Of a stretch of DNA of 64,000 bases, positions 35,697-43,650 are shown piece after piece (position 1 is the stretch's first letter; the number at the start of each line of letters is the position of its first letter). Below the pieces are notes generated by a model. That model was not told the DNA's origin. It did no database searches and worked only from the letters and a program-made list of their open reading frames with translations. Position numbers and translations under genes: made by a program. This DNA comes from Methanolobus sp. ZRKC5 (GTDB taxonomy: Archaea > Halobacteriota > Methanosarcinia > Methanosarcinales > Methanosarcinaceae), in contig NZ_CP151792.1 of assembly GCF_038446525.1 (NCBI RefSeq), forward strand, positions 2,108,001 to 2,172,000, in the 5' to 3' direction.

Positions 35697-35984
35697 ATGA
35701 CGAGTAAAAGCGACGACAGGATAGCTTCGGCTATTTCCAGAAGCGACCTTGCAATAGTCAAGGTAGCCAGTAAAGACCATGAAAAGATATCTAACGTACT
35801 CAACGAGCTGCAATCTGTTTTTATGCAAAAATGTAACTCTTTAGGAGTACCTATAAAACGAGGCAGGTCTAACAACCTGCCCACCATCTCACATGCCGTG
35901 AATTTCCTCATAGGTCACGCAAGTTTCAATCCCACAGACGTTGAAGCTTACACCGAGACCCTGGCAAAGGAGGCAACAGCATGA
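35697..35984 (+). CDS. Hypothetical protein, first of a micro-gene operon
   Basis: 95 residues, soluble, helical start (ISRSDLAIVKVASKDHEKIS NVLNELQSVF), a basic middle PIKRGRSNNLPTISHAVNFL and a polar end. I do not recognise it. The middle resembles a nucleic-acid-binding hairpin more than an enzyme. It heads a run of genes joined by ATGA-type overlaps (35697-38614), the style of archaeal plasmids and viruses. A TATA box is about 60 bases upstream. Confidence 0.65.
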   Translation: MTSKSDDRIASAISRSDLAIVKVASKDHEKISNVLNELQSVFMQKCNSLGVPIKRGRSNNLPTISHAVNFLIGHASFNPTDVEAYTETLAKEATA

Positions 35985-36124
35985 CCGAGGTCTCCCTGCA
36001 ATCCCGACAGAAAGCCCGTGAGATCTACGAGGAGCACAAAGAGCTCATAGAAGCCGACATAGCCTTTGGTGCCCCCCTTCACATGAGAATAGCCCGTACA
36101 GTCAAAGAAGTCGCAGGACTCTAA
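35981..36124 (+). CDS. Hypothetical 47-residue protein
   Basis: Starts at ATG 35981, overlapping the previous stop by four bases. The sequence SRQKAREIYEEHKELIEADI, then APLHMRIARTVKEVAGL is strongly helical and mixed-charge, and resembles a small DNA-binding or anti-repressor fold (AxHMRIARTVKEV looks like the second half of a helix-turn-helix). Family unknown. The coupling supports that it is translated. Confidence 0.6.
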   Translation: MTEVSLQSRQKAREIYEEHKELIEADIAFGAPLHMRIARTVKEVAGL

Positions 36125-36136
36125 AGGGTGATCTCA

Positions 36137-36517
36137 TTGAATCACAAAATTATCAGCGACAGTTCTAACTCTGCTCAACAGCAGTCTCATCCCATTTCTA
36201 AGAACGGACGCTGTCCTTCATACATCCTCTCATCAGATGATGAGTTTACAGCTACAATTGCAGAAATCAATCTGCAGGCTGTAAACCTGAATGCATACTT
36301 TTCTATCCTTCAATCTCGCTTAGATGCAGTACTTCACAATGAAACGGCGGACCCTTCTTTAATAACCCCCACTCGTACCACAATCACCACGGGGTCCGCT
36401 CTTATACCTCCTCTGATTACTCGTGGAGAGGTCGAGGATTTCAAAAGAACAGAACTTGCAAAACTCGGCCTTGATTACATCCCTCGGGTATTGGCAGAGT
36501 TTCAGGAGGGAGAGTAA
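36137..36517 (+). CDS. Hypothetical protein of the micro-gene operon
   Basis: 126 residues from TTG 36137, which has GGGTGAT five bases upstream; a GTG at 36128 lies inside that site. The N-terminus is low complexity (Ser/Gln/Asn), the middle (EFTATIAEINLQAVNLNAYF SILQSRLDAVL) is a coiled-coil-like helix, and the end (EVEDFKRTELAKLGLDYIPR) is helical. Not recognised. It is followed directly by the gene at 36518. Confidence 0.6.
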   Translation: MNHKIISDSSNSAQQQSHPISKNGRCPSYILSSDDEFTATIAEINLQAVNLNAYFSILQSRLDAVLHNETADPSLITPTRTTITTGSALIPPLITRGEVEDFKRTELAKLGLDYIPRVLAEFQEGE

Positions 36518-36802
36518 ATGAAACTCACTCCTGACGTGCGTGTTCGCTGGGTAATTGCAGACCCAGACAATGAGACTGGTTCTAATATTATCCCAGGTTT
36601 ACATCCTGACCAGATATCCAACGCCAACCTTCGCACAGATGATGACTGTGTACATGTTTCCTGGCTGGAGATTGTTCCCGGGTGGAAAGCAGAATTATAT
36701 GGCTATTCAAAGGCTGCTGTCCGTGGTGGGATAATTATTTTATCTATTTTGTACTTTTGGACATTTGGTGCAGTTGTATTTCAATCACTAGGAGTGATCT
36801 GA
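36518..36802 (+). CDS. Hypothetical single-helix membrane protein
   Basis: 94 residues. A soluble N-terminal 65 residues (RVRWVIADPDNETGSNIIPG) is followed by one membrane helix (GGIIILSILYFWTFGAVVFQ). No base separates it from the previous stop codon. It abuts the next membrane protein gene at 36803, so both may act together. Family not recognised. Confidence 0.65.
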   Translation: MKLTPDVRVRWVIADPDNETGSNIIPGLHPDQISNANLRTDDDCVHVSWLEIVPGWKAELYGYSKAAVRGGIIILSILYFWTFGAVVFQSLGVI

Positions 36803-37207
36803 ATGACCTCTGATCAACCCTGTCCTGATTGTGCTGAGATCTTCCCTGATCTTACTCCTGTAATCACAATGGAAGCACGCATTGTAAGCAAGCTTACAGG
36901 CATACCTGCAGAGAAGCTGCAGGAGATCAAGGATGCACCAAAGCCAAAAGATGGGCCACTCACTTCTGAGATTGTTAACTATCGTGAAGCTTATCATTTT
37001 TTGATTGGTGCTGTTTCCGGATCAGTTCTCGCAATAGGATATGTGTTCTATTTTCCCTTTGGTATGGCCATGCAGATCTACACAGGATTCATGCTGCTGC
37101 TCCTATTATTTGCATTGCTGGCAGGATGGAAGGCCACACGTGCCAGGTACATAGAACACTACAGCACATATCTTGCTCCAGAACACTCTGAGGGAGGTGA
37201 TGAGTAA
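36803..37207 (+). CDS. Hypothetical two-helix membrane protein with CPDC motif
   Basis: 134 residues. Near the N-terminus is a CPDC pair; residues 20-60 are soluble with a KLTGIPAEKLQEIKDA helix. Two membrane helices follow (about 68-90 and 92-115), then a polar tail with acidic end. It directly follows 36518-36802, another membrane protein. Not recognised; in viruses of archaea, pairs of small membrane proteins often serve the envelope, which is speculative here. Confidence 0.65.
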   Translation: MTSDQPCPDCAEIFPDLTPVITMEARIVSKLTGIPAEKLQEIKDAPKPKDGPLTSEIVNYREAYHFLIGAVSGSVLAIGYVFYFPFGMAMQIYTGFMLLLLLFALLAGWKATRARYIEHYSTYLAPEHSEGGDE

Positions 37208-37305
37208 TGTGCTGCTGGCAGAGATTCATAGAGATCTATTCACGTGAGAATTTCAAGGATCCAGATAATAGCCAGGATAAAGAAGCAGACGAGGCGGTGT
37301 ACTGA
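37207..37305 (+). CDS. Hypothetical 32-residue protein
   Basis: ATG 37207 overlaps the previous stop by one base, and its TGA overlaps the next start ATG 37305. Product MCCWQRFIEIYSRENFK then an acidic tail DPDNSQDKEADEAVY. The tight overlap on both sides is the main reason to accept it. Function unknown. Confidence 0.5.
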   Translation: MCCWQRFIEIYSRENFKDPDNSQDKEADEAVY

Positions 37306-37532
37306 TGTCTGGCTTCGAGCTTACTCAACAAGAGATGATCAACTGGAAAAGGTTCCAGAAGATCACAAAAAGAAAACCTGCAGAACCACTCAAAAATATA
37401 CCTGTTAAGCGCAGAGAGGAGGCTGTGGATCTGTACCTTGAAAGCAAGTCTTTAGGACATGTGTGTAGCCAGTTGAAGATGGCCAGAGGAACACTGACCA
37501 AAATACTAGACCTTTATGAGGTGGTGTACTGA
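37305..37532 (+). CDS. Small helix-turn-helix-like protein
   Basis: 75 residues. The C-terminal half RREEAVDLYLESKSLGHVCS QLKMARGTLTKILDLYEVV has the pattern of a homeodomain-like helix-turn-helix (resolvase/transposase HTH_23 type). It starts on the last base of the preceding stop (TGATG) and its own stop overlaps the next start in the same way. It probably binds DNA; it may regulate the element's operon. Confidence 0.65.
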   Translation: MSGFELTQQEMINWKRFQKITKRKPAEPLKNIPVKRREEAVDLYLESKSLGHVCSQLKMARGTLTKILDLYEVVY

Positions 37533-37684
37533 TGGCAGCTCCTAATATTCCTATCTGTGCTCGTTGTGGCTTCACTACAAAGAACGCACGTATGACTGAC
37601 GAGGGTCTGCTTTGCTCTCGTTGTTATTCTTCTTATTGCGAAGAGCGGGCAGAATACTTAGCATATGATGTGTGGTGTTACTAA
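37532..37684 (+). CDS. Zinc-ribbon micro-protein (50 residues)
   Basis: The product contains CARCGF, then CSRCYSSYC, two CxxC pairs about 20 residues apart, and a Tyr/Glu-rich tail. This is a treble-clef or zinc-ribbon fold of plasmid/virus style. TGATG overlap with the previous gene, TAATG overlap with the next. Role unknown; nucleic-acid or protein binding is likely. Confidence 0.7.
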   Translation: MAAPNIPICARCGFTTKNARMTDEGLLCSRCYSSYCEERAEYLAYDVWCY

Positions 37685-37896
37685 TGTCTGACATACTAAA
37701 TCCTGCAGACATTGGGATGAACGTTAAAGAAGACCAATCTTTACACCAAGCTGCTAAAGCTCACCGTAGGAAGATCAGAAGGGTCAAGCATCGAGGATTT
37801 AAGAGTCACATTCAAGCCTGTTCTACCTGTGGTCACTACATCTGCAGATGCCAGGATATCAAACGAAGAGAAGAGATCAAGGGGGTGATGCAATGA
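37684..37896 (+). CDS. Basic zinc-binding micro-protein
   Basis: 70 residues from ATG 37684 (overlap TAATG). A strongly basic centre (KAHRRKIRRVKHRGFKSH) is followed by ACSTCGHYICRCQD, a compact Cys cluster. Likely a small nucleic-acid-binding protein. Its stop overlaps the next start at 37893 by four bases (ATGA). Confidence 0.65.
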   Translation: MSDILNPADIGMNVKEDQSLHQAAKAHRRKIRRVKHRGFKSHIQACSTCGHYICRCQDIKRREEIKGVMQ

Positions 37897-38531
37897 CAGG
37901 ACCGCTAAAAGGATCACATCCTGCAACAGGTCTCTGCAGGAAAGTAAAATGCAAACATCTTCTACCTGAAGATATTGACACCGTAAGAGGTCCTCGTATC
38001 AGCTGGTACTGTGGCCTTACCGATAAAATCCCTGGAAACATGGTAGAATGTCCTTTGGATGCTCCGGAGGAAGTCATGAAGGTCCTTGCAGTACGTCAAC
38101 CATGGGCTTCCCTTATTGCCATGGGAATTAAGGTATTGGATATCCGGTCCACAAACTGCTACTATAGAGGACCAGTGGCAATCTATGCAACCCGGGGAAA
38201 TGTTCGAAGGAAGGATCGCAAATACTTCGAAGAAGTCCTGGGAAGGAAGATCTCCACACTTCCCCATGGAAAGATTCTGTGTGTGGTGGATATATCCGGA
38301 ACGATTCCTTTTAAGAACCCGGAGAAGTTTGCTGCATATTCAGAGTGTCACTATCTAAGTCCATTCTTTTTTGAGAAGGATATGCGTGTATATGGCTGGA
38401 TCTTCCAGAACGTAAGGCCTGTTAAGCCAGTTGTGGGCTTCAAGATGCCAAAGGGCTGTATAAACTGGTCGAAGATAAGGGCCAATGTGATTGAGTCATA
38501 TCTGCCTATAGTCCAGGAAGTGACAGCATGA
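37893..38531 (+). CDS. ASCH-domain protein with N-terminal Cys-rich extension
   Basis: 212 residues from ATG 37893. Residues 1-58 have a cysteine set (CRKVKCKHL ... WYCGL ... ECPLD) that may bind zinc. From about residue 62 an ASCH domain follows: KVLAVRQPWASLIAMGIKVL DIRS, then GPVAIYATRG and ILCVVDISGTIPF, and YGWIFQNVRPVKPV. ASCH domains bind RNA or modified nucleosides and are common in phages and plasmids. Four-base overlaps link it to both neighbours. This is the only member of the operon with a clear family. Confidence 0.85.
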   Translation: MTGPLKGSHPATGLCRKVKCKHLLPEDIDTVRGPRISWYCGLTDKIPGNMVECPLDAPEEVMKVLAVRQPWASLIAMGIKVLDIRSTNCYYRGPVAIYATRGNVRRKDRKYFEEVLGRKISTLPHGKILCVVDISGTIPFKNPEKFAAYSECHYLSPFFFEKDMRVYGWIFQNVRPVKPVVGFKMPKGCINWSKIRANVIESYLPIVQEVTA

Positions 38532-38614
38532 TAGTCTTGGATATTTTTTATGATTATTTCCAGAAAGATCTCCTAGGTTTCCACTGGAATGCTTCAACTA
38601 AGATAGGAGTGTGA
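38528..38614 (+). CDS. Hypothetical 28-residue protein
   Basis: ATG 38528 overlaps the ASCH gene stop (ATGA). Product MIVLDIFYDYFQKDLLGFHW then NASTKIGV. It closes the operon. Only the coupling supports it; the function is unknown. Confidence 0.4.
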   Translation: MIVLDIFYDYFQKDLLGFHWNASTKIGV

Positions 38615-38636
38615 TTTTCGAGAATTTGAATACGAA

Positions 38637-38767
38637 TACGTACCCATACGTACGCCAAAAATCTCCGGACCTCTAACACGTATCGCTATGCTGCGGTGTA
38701 GCCTAAGAGGTAACTGAGCCGGGGCTCTGTTGCCTTGGCATGCGTACGTACCCATACGTACGTATGC
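38637..38767. repeat. Paired TACGTA palindromes (possible origin or operator)
   Basis: The 18-mer TACGTACCCATACGTACG occurs at 38637-38654 and again at 38745-38762. Each contains TACGTA-CCCA-TACGTA. The second copy extends to a 13-4-13 inverted repeat (GCATGCGTACGTA with TACGTACGTATGC, one mismatch, 38738-38767). The 90 bases between them are GC-richer than the surroundings. The pair lies between the micro-gene operon and a ribbon-helix-helix gene, a place for a partition, replication or repressor site. Confidence 0.6.
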
Positions 38768-38834
38768 GGCTCTCGGTTTTTTCCGGGTATTAATCAATTT
38801 GAAAATCGACACGAAATGTAGGAGGTGGCATTAT

Positions 38835-39296
38835 ATGAAAATCAAAACTACAACTTCTATTGATCCTTATTTAAAATCATCATTTGAATCAACTCAATCA
38901 CTCCATAACAAAAGCTTCTCGGAAGTTTTGGAAGCAGGAATCCAGCAGGTACTGAAAGATGTATCTCCGCTAGAATATGTACAGCTTACTATTTCCCAGA
39001 GGGAGCAGGAATTATCTGAGCTCAGATCAAAGCTTGCTGAGCTTGAAGTTCTGGATAGGCAGAGGAAGACAAGCAAAAAACCGGAATCCACATATAATCC
39101 ACAAGTCCAGGAATATCTCGAAGAGTTTCGGCAGGAAAAATTTGAGAAAACAAAGGCAAGTAATATTCGTTTATGGAAGATGGGCCAGGTTAACTGGAAG
39201 AATGTTATTAGTAGCTATCAGTTTACTGATAAGAAAGAAGCTCAGGAATGGTTTGCTCAAAGGATTGCTCAAGAGAAATATGCAGTTTCAGTTTGA
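38835..39296 (+). CDS. Ribbon-helix-helix-type DNA-binding protein with coiled coil
   Basis: 153 residues from ATG 38835 (GGAGGTGG site six bases upstream). Residues 1-42 fit a ribbon-helix-helix: a beta strand IKTTTSIDPYLKSSF, then two helices with NKSFSEVLEAGIQQVLKD. Residues 50-85 form a coiled coil (QREQELSELRSKLAELEVLD) and the rest is helical and charged. It probably binds the palindromes at 38637-38767 just upstream and controls its own gene or plasmid functions. The exact family is not known to me. Confidence 0.7.
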   Translation: MKIKTTTSIDPYLKSSFESTQSLHNKSFSEVLEAGIQQVLKDVSPLEYVQLTISQREQELSELRSKLAELEVLDRQRKTSKKPESTYNPQVQEYLEEFRQEKFEKTKASNIRLWKMGQVNWKNVISSYQFTDKKEAQEWFAQRIAQEKYAVSV

Positions 39297-39428
39297 CATT
39301 TTAAAATTCATAGAACCTTATATGAGCTAAGAACAACCAGGTCAATCTAGCACATCCTTAACCAAAGGAATAAACAAAATAAGAACAGTAATCGCTTTTA
39401 AAGCTCTAATATCTATAATTGTGGAGGT

Positions 39429-39463
39429 AAATTATCATGTTTTTAAAAAACAAATGATAATTT
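39429..39463. promoter_or_regulatory. Inverted repeat before the cas operon
   Basis: AAATTATCAT (39429-39438) and ATGATAATTT (39454-39463) form a perfect 10-bp inverted repeat. The loop GTTTTTAAAAAAC is itself nearly palindromic. It lies 90 bases before cas6 in an AT-rich leader that should hold the cas promoter; it may be an operator or a TATA-overlapping site. Confidence 0.45.
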
Positions 39464-39553
39464 TAGTGCATTTTAATAGAGATATTTCTCATATTTGTTC
39501 ATATTTGGATTATTTTAGGAAGGTACAAATATTATTTGGTGGTAGTTTTATTC

Positions 39554-40279
39554 ATGCGATGTAAGGTAAGCATACAAAAAATAACAAATGTTTCAATTCA
39601 TTATGATTACCAGTACGGTCTTGCTTCTATGTTGTACAAGCGCCTCGCCAATGCAAACATTACCCTTGCAAATGAGCTGCACAGCCATCAGGGATTTAAA
39701 TTCTATACATTTTCCAACCTTATAATCGAAGACTGGATACCGGATAAACATGGGTTGAACTTTACAAAGGCCCACTTTTTCATATCTTCACCTGATTCTG
39801 AGTTTATCCGTAGTTTCACAGAAGGATTGCTTCTTCAACCAGAGTTTTTCCTTGGAAGAGAGAAAAAAGTAAATTTCATAATTGAAAGTATCGAAATACT
39901 GCCACAAACTGAGTTTACAGATACCTGTACATTCACGACGCTCTCACCATTATATGTGAAGACAATGAGAAAAAAAGATGAAAAACTTGTTGAGATTGAC
40001 CTGTATCCGAAGGATGCTAAATTCTATGAGAATCTCCATACGAACCTCACAGCCAGATATGAGGAATATCACGGACACAAGATTGAGCACGATTTTTTTG
40101 ATATACTGGATGTGAATAACTTTAAACCAAAACGAGTGTCTATAGGTAACAGTTTCAGACGATGTAGTTTGCTGACGATGACACTTGAAGCTAGTCCAGA
40201 ATTTGTGAAGTTTGCCTATGATGCAGGATTCGGAGAGAAGAATGCAATGGGATTCGGGTGTTTGGGCGTGGTGGAGTGA
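39554..40279 (+). CDS. cas6: CRISPR RNA endonuclease Cas6
   Basis: Cuts the repeat of pre-crRNA to release guides with an ATTGAAAC-type 5' handle. 241 residues from ATG 39554 (a TTG at 39536 is also in frame; GGTGGT at 39538-39543 favours the ATG). Two ferredoxin-like RRM halves are suggested. An N-terminal histidine in SIHYDYQYGLASMLYKRL is a candidate catalytic residue, and the C-terminal glycine-rich loop DAGFGEKNAMGFGCLGVVE is the RAMP hallmark. It is first in the cas operon and overlaps cas8 by four bases. Confidence 0.93.
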   Translation: MRCKVSIQKITNVSIHYDYQYGLASMLYKRLANANITLANELHSHQGFKFYTFSNLIIEDWIPDKHGLNFTKAHFFISSPDSEFIRSFTEGLLLQPEFFLGREKKVNFIIESIEILPQTEFTDTCTFTTLSPLYVKTMRKKDEKLVEIDLYPKDAKFYENLHTNLTARYEEYHGHKIEHDFFDILDVNNFKPKRVSIGNSFRRCSLLTMTLEASPEFVKFAYDAGFGEKNAMGFGCLGVVE

Positions 40280-41991
40280 ATAGTTTTATTGTGGATGGCT
40301 CGTTAGAGGGTTCTTTAGAAAACAATGGCAAATTTGAGCTCAATTTCAAGGATACAGGAAATTATTGGTTAGACTCTGGTATTGTTGCACTATTCAATGC
40401 ATTTGACAAGCATAAGAAATTAGCAACAAATCTTGGAGTTACGGTCAAAGGGCGTAGATTTGCAGTAGAAGGTCCAGATCAGCAAACAGTTGTTCAATTT
40501 ATCAGTCAGGTAATTGATAATCTTGTTAATATGAATTATATCACGCCTACACAAAACAAGGATATCTGGTACGATGAAGCTGATGGAGAGTTCAAACTTT
40601 ATCAGAAGACAAATTTCACTCCATTTCATTCTGCTCTTATCTCGGGAGTTGTTCCTTCCATAAATAATAAGTTGCTAATAAAAGATATGAATGCAGACCT
40701 AAATGAGAAGTTTGAAGCAGCGTTGGATTCTTTTAATGAAGGTACAGAGCAGAAGGCGAAGATTGGACCAAAGCAGGCAAGTAATGTCGACAAGGCATAT
40801 GTGCCAATGGATGTCCCTAAGCTCTCTCTAAAGACTGCTCTGGACTTTGAAACAGGGAAAAACAACTGTTCTTTCTGTGGTCATTCAATCAAAAAAGGAG
40901 CAAATCCGACCGGTGTGAACTATCCATGGCTTACATCTAGTAATAAACTTAAAAATTTTAATCCCATGCATAAAGGAAAACTTGTCATGTGTGGATATTG
41001 TGAAGCAGCGTCAATTGCAGTTTATGATCTCTTGCGCTATCACATCAATGGTGATCGCCTATTTGTAGCTCTTCCACATGCTGAAAGCCTCGATGAACTC
41101 AGAAGTGTTTGGAATGACATTAAATCATATGCTCCAACAGAAGGAAATGAAAGCGTTTACTGTAACTTCACTGAACAGAAGATTCCTACTTTTCATCTGA
41201 GTGAGAACTTCGTGTATCTTGCAATAGCCATGTATCAGTCAATAAAGGATTACATATCTCTAGGTGACAGAGAGGACAAAGATGCATGGCAGCGTTTCAC
41301 TTCAAAGAGATGGTATGCCACTTTAGGTGTCAAGACACAAAGTTTGCAGTTCAGGAGAAACTTTGAATTTGCAAGATTCGGAGATATGTTTCTATTTTTT
41401 GATCAAGTGACTGAAGGAGAGGATGGAGTAGATTTGTTCCAGTTATTCAGTGATCTGTTCGTTGAAAAGAAACGTGGTATCAGCATTGCTAATGTGATTC
41501 ATCGAGAAAAGATCTGTGAAAAAATGCTCAGTTTTGATGACATCTCGAGTGAGGTGGAGAGATTCACTTTTGAAAAAGGCAGGCCAGTAAGAGGCCTCCA
41601 TCATTTTGTGAAAATATACATGATAATAAGTGTAAAGGAGGGTTCCCGTGTGGATGAGAATATAGTAGAGATATGTGAAAGTATCGGTGACAGAATTGGA
41701 AAATATAGTTACTTTACCAAAGATAAAGGTGTTCTTTTTGGACTGAGAAATTCCAAGAACCTGACCGAATTCTTGGAGAATCTTAATAGTGCACAATTCA
41801 AAATGCCAAATGAGAAGTATTCAGGTCGTCTTAGAATACCAAAAGAGTTACTATTAAGTATCAATGAAAAGAACTGGAGGCAATATAAATCATTGATAAC
41901 TATTTTTGCTAAGAATCCTCCATTGAAGAAAGAGGAGAAAATTGAGGGTGAAGAAGTTCCGGACGAGACTGGAGAAGTCAAGGAGGAATGA
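40276..41991 (+). CDS. cas8b: Cascade large subunit Cas8b (Cst1/CXXC-CXXC type)
   Basis: 571 residues from GTG 40276, which overlaps the cas6 stop (GTGA); an in-frame GTG at 40258 is the alternative. It is the large subunit of the type I-B effector, expected to read the PAM. A zinc finger formed by CSFCGH (residues 198-203) and CGYCEA (239-244) is the signature of the Cst1 subgroup. The N-terminus DTGNYWLDSGIVALFNAF is also typical. The C-terminal 30 residues are a charged Glu/Lys tail. The sequence is otherwise poorly conserved, as usual for Cas8. Confidence 0.88.
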   Translation: MNSFIVDGSLEGSLENNGKFELNFKDTGNYWLDSGIVALFNAFDKHKKLATNLGVTVKGRRFAVEGPDQQTVVQFISQVIDNLVNMNYITPTQNKDIWYDEADGEFKLYQKTNFTPFHSALISGVVPSINNKLLIKDMNADLNEKFEAALDSFNEGTEQKAKIGPKQASNVDKAYVPMDVPKLSLKTALDFETGKNNCSFCGHSIKKGANPTGVNYPWLTSSNKLKNFNPMHKGKLVMCGYCEAASIAVYDLLRYHINGDRLFVALPHAESLDELRSVWNDIKSYAPTEGNESVYCNFTEQKIPTFHLSENFVYLAIAMYQSIKDYISLGDREDKDAWQRFTSKRWYATLGVKTQSLQFRRNFEFARFGDMFLFFDQVTEGEDGVDLFQLFSDLFVEKKRGISIANVIHREKICEKMLSFDDISSEVERFTFEKGRPVRGLHHFVKIYMIISVKEGSRVDENIVEICESIGDRIGKYSYFTKDKGVLFGLRNSKNLTEFLENLNSAQFKMPNEKYSGRLRIPKELLLSINEKNWRQYKSLITIFAKNPPLKKEEKIEGEEVPDETGEVKEE

Positions 41992-41993
41992 AG

Positions 41994-42938
41994 ATGGAAT
42001 CAAATTGCTTAAACATCAGTTATCTGTTCAAAATGAGTATAGGAAATGCAAACAGTGGATTTAACGAAGATAATGTTTCTACGCTTAAAAAGATTACACT
42101 ACCAGATGGTTCAACACTACCATATATATCAGGTCAGTCGATTCGTCGCAATATAAGGAACAAGTTTATGGAGTTGGGGTGCGATGTTTCCCCATTACAG
42201 GATCCTCGTAGTGATGAAGAGAAGACAAGTGAATCGAAAACCAAAAGTCCTGACTTTACAGAATGTGACCCTGTAAGCTATATTGACGATGATCTTTTTG
42301 GTTTCATGAGAGCAGTAACTGGTGATACCCGAAAACGTACCTCTCCTGTGCGGGTAAGTTCTGCAATTGGAATGTACTCCTTCCAGAATGACCGTGATCT
42401 TGGAACAAGAAGTAGTGAACAGACACGTGGGAAGGCCGATGCTGGCGGATCAATGTTCGAAACTGAAATCACGCACAATTATTTTGCAGTCAACATACTC
42501 ATCGAACTTGATCGCATAGGAAAGTTTAGTGGAATGGAACTCAACAAGGACGAAGGCTTCGAAATTGATGCAGAAGCAAAAGTTGAAAGACTGAACTCAC
42601 TGATTACAGCAATAGAATACCTATGGGGAGGTGGAAAACAGAGTAGGCTCCTTTCGGACATGTCGCCGAAGTTTGTAGTCTACACACGTCAATCTTCAAA
42701 ACTACCTCTCTTCATTGAAACTTTGCGCACGAACCCCGATGATATTGGTTCTGTGGATGTGAACTTATTGAACAGTACACTTGTAGCGAGTAAAAGCATA
42801 ATACAAAATGAATGTATTGGATATCTACCAGGTTTTTTCAGAAATGATAATGAAATCAAAGAAACATTCAAGATTGTCAACCTCAATGAATGTTTTGACC
42901 AGATACGAGATGATATAAAGAACGTTTACATCGGGTGA
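41994..42938 (+). CDS. cas7: Cascade backbone Cas7 (Cst2/DevR family)
   Basis: 314 residues from ATG 41994 (GGAGG at 41982-41986 gives the right spacing; ATG 41988 is too close). Cas7 polymerises along the crRNA. Family signs: SIGNANSGFNEDNVSTLKKI, TLPDGSTLPYISGQSIRRNI, and the thumb-like FGFMRAVTGDTRKRTSPVRV segment followed by SSAIGMYSF. The start overlaps nothing; two bases separate it from the cas8 stop. Confidence 0.92.
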   Translation: MESNCLNISYLFKMSIGNANSGFNEDNVSTLKKITLPDGSTLPYISGQSIRRNIRNKFMELGCDVSPLQDPRSDEEKTSESKTKSPDFTECDPVSYIDDDLFGFMRAVTGDTRKRTSPVRVSSAIGMYSFQNDRDLGTRSSEQTRGKADAGGSMFETEITHNYFAVNILIELDRIGKFSGMELNKDEGFEIDAEAKVERLNSLITAIEYLWGGGKQSRLLSDMSPKFVVYTRQSSKLPLFIETLRTNPDDIGSVDVNLLNSTLVASKSIIQNECIGYLPGFFRNDNEIKETFKIVNLNECFDQIRDDIKNVYIG

Positions 42939-42942
42939 GATT

Positions 42943-43650
42943 GTGGATGCTATCCGACTTCATGTGCGAGGACTTCTAAACTCTTTCAGAGACCCGAATA
43001 CACATAAAATCCATCGCACATTTCCTTTTCCTCCACGTACAACATTGATAGGACTTGCCGGAGCTGCACTTGGACTTCCTGAAGACACTATATGGCAGGA
43101 GTGCAATGACCTTAAAGTTGCAGTTGTAGACATATCCAAGAAGTCTGATATTGGTGGAATGGGAAAGGCTGAAGATCTTATAAAGTACAAGAAGTATAAG
43201 GACAGTAACATCGAAACAAGTATTTTTGTGCGTGAACTGCTTTATAAACCCGAATATCTGATATATTATACATCTGATGATGAAAATCATATAGATGAGC
43301 TTTATGGTTCTTTTCTGAATCCTGCATATGCCTTAAGTTTAGGGCGTGATGATGAAATAATCTCAATAAAGTCTGTTGAGAAAATAGATTTAAGCCCCGT
43401 AGATTCAGGTGAGTTTGGGGAAACGATCCTGCCTTTCAATCCAAAGGATGAGGGGTTTAAAATTGACATAACTAATCAAAAATACTTTGAACCATATAGT
43501 CTGGCAACGTTACCTTCTACATTTATTGTTAAGAATAATGTCAGACAACCTTCGGAGTTTAAGGTTTATGCATTTCTCAAGAACTTGAAAATACATCTTA
43601 GTAAACAAGGAGGGTTTACGGATGGCAGATATAACTTCTTCCTACTCTGA
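42943..43650 (+). CDS. cas5: Cascade subunit Cas5 (type I-B)
   Basis: 235 residues, GTG start at 42943 with GGGTGA upstream. Caps the 5' handle of the crRNA in the effector. The Cas5 N-terminus IRLHVRGLLNSFRDPNTHKI and FPFPPRTTLIGLAGAALGLP match the family well. The 3' end overlaps cas3 by 29 bases, with the cas3 ribosome site AAGGAGGG inside cas5, indicating tight coupling. Confidence 0.92.
   Translation: MDAIRLHVRGLLNSFRDPNTHKIHRTFPFPPRTTLIGLAGAALGLPEDTIWQECNDLKVAVVDISKKSDIGGMGKAEDLIKYKKYKDSNIETSIFVRELLYKPEYLIYYTSDDENHIDELYGSFLNPAYALSLGRDDEIISIKSVEKIDLSPVDSGEFGETILPFNPKDEGFKIDITNQKYFEPYSLATLPSTFIVKNNVRQPSEFKVYAFLKNLKIHLSKQGGFTDGRYNFFLL

Noticed and set aside
38637-38767. Palindromes as a tRNA or a CRISPR fragment
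   Set aside because: The sequence does not fold into a cloverleaf with an anticodon arm, and there are just two copies with a structured, non-spacer interval.
43622-43650. Cas5-Cas3 overlap as an assembly error
   Set aside because: Both frames are family-consistent to their ends and cas3 has a good AAGGAGGG site inside cas5, so the overlap is real coupling.
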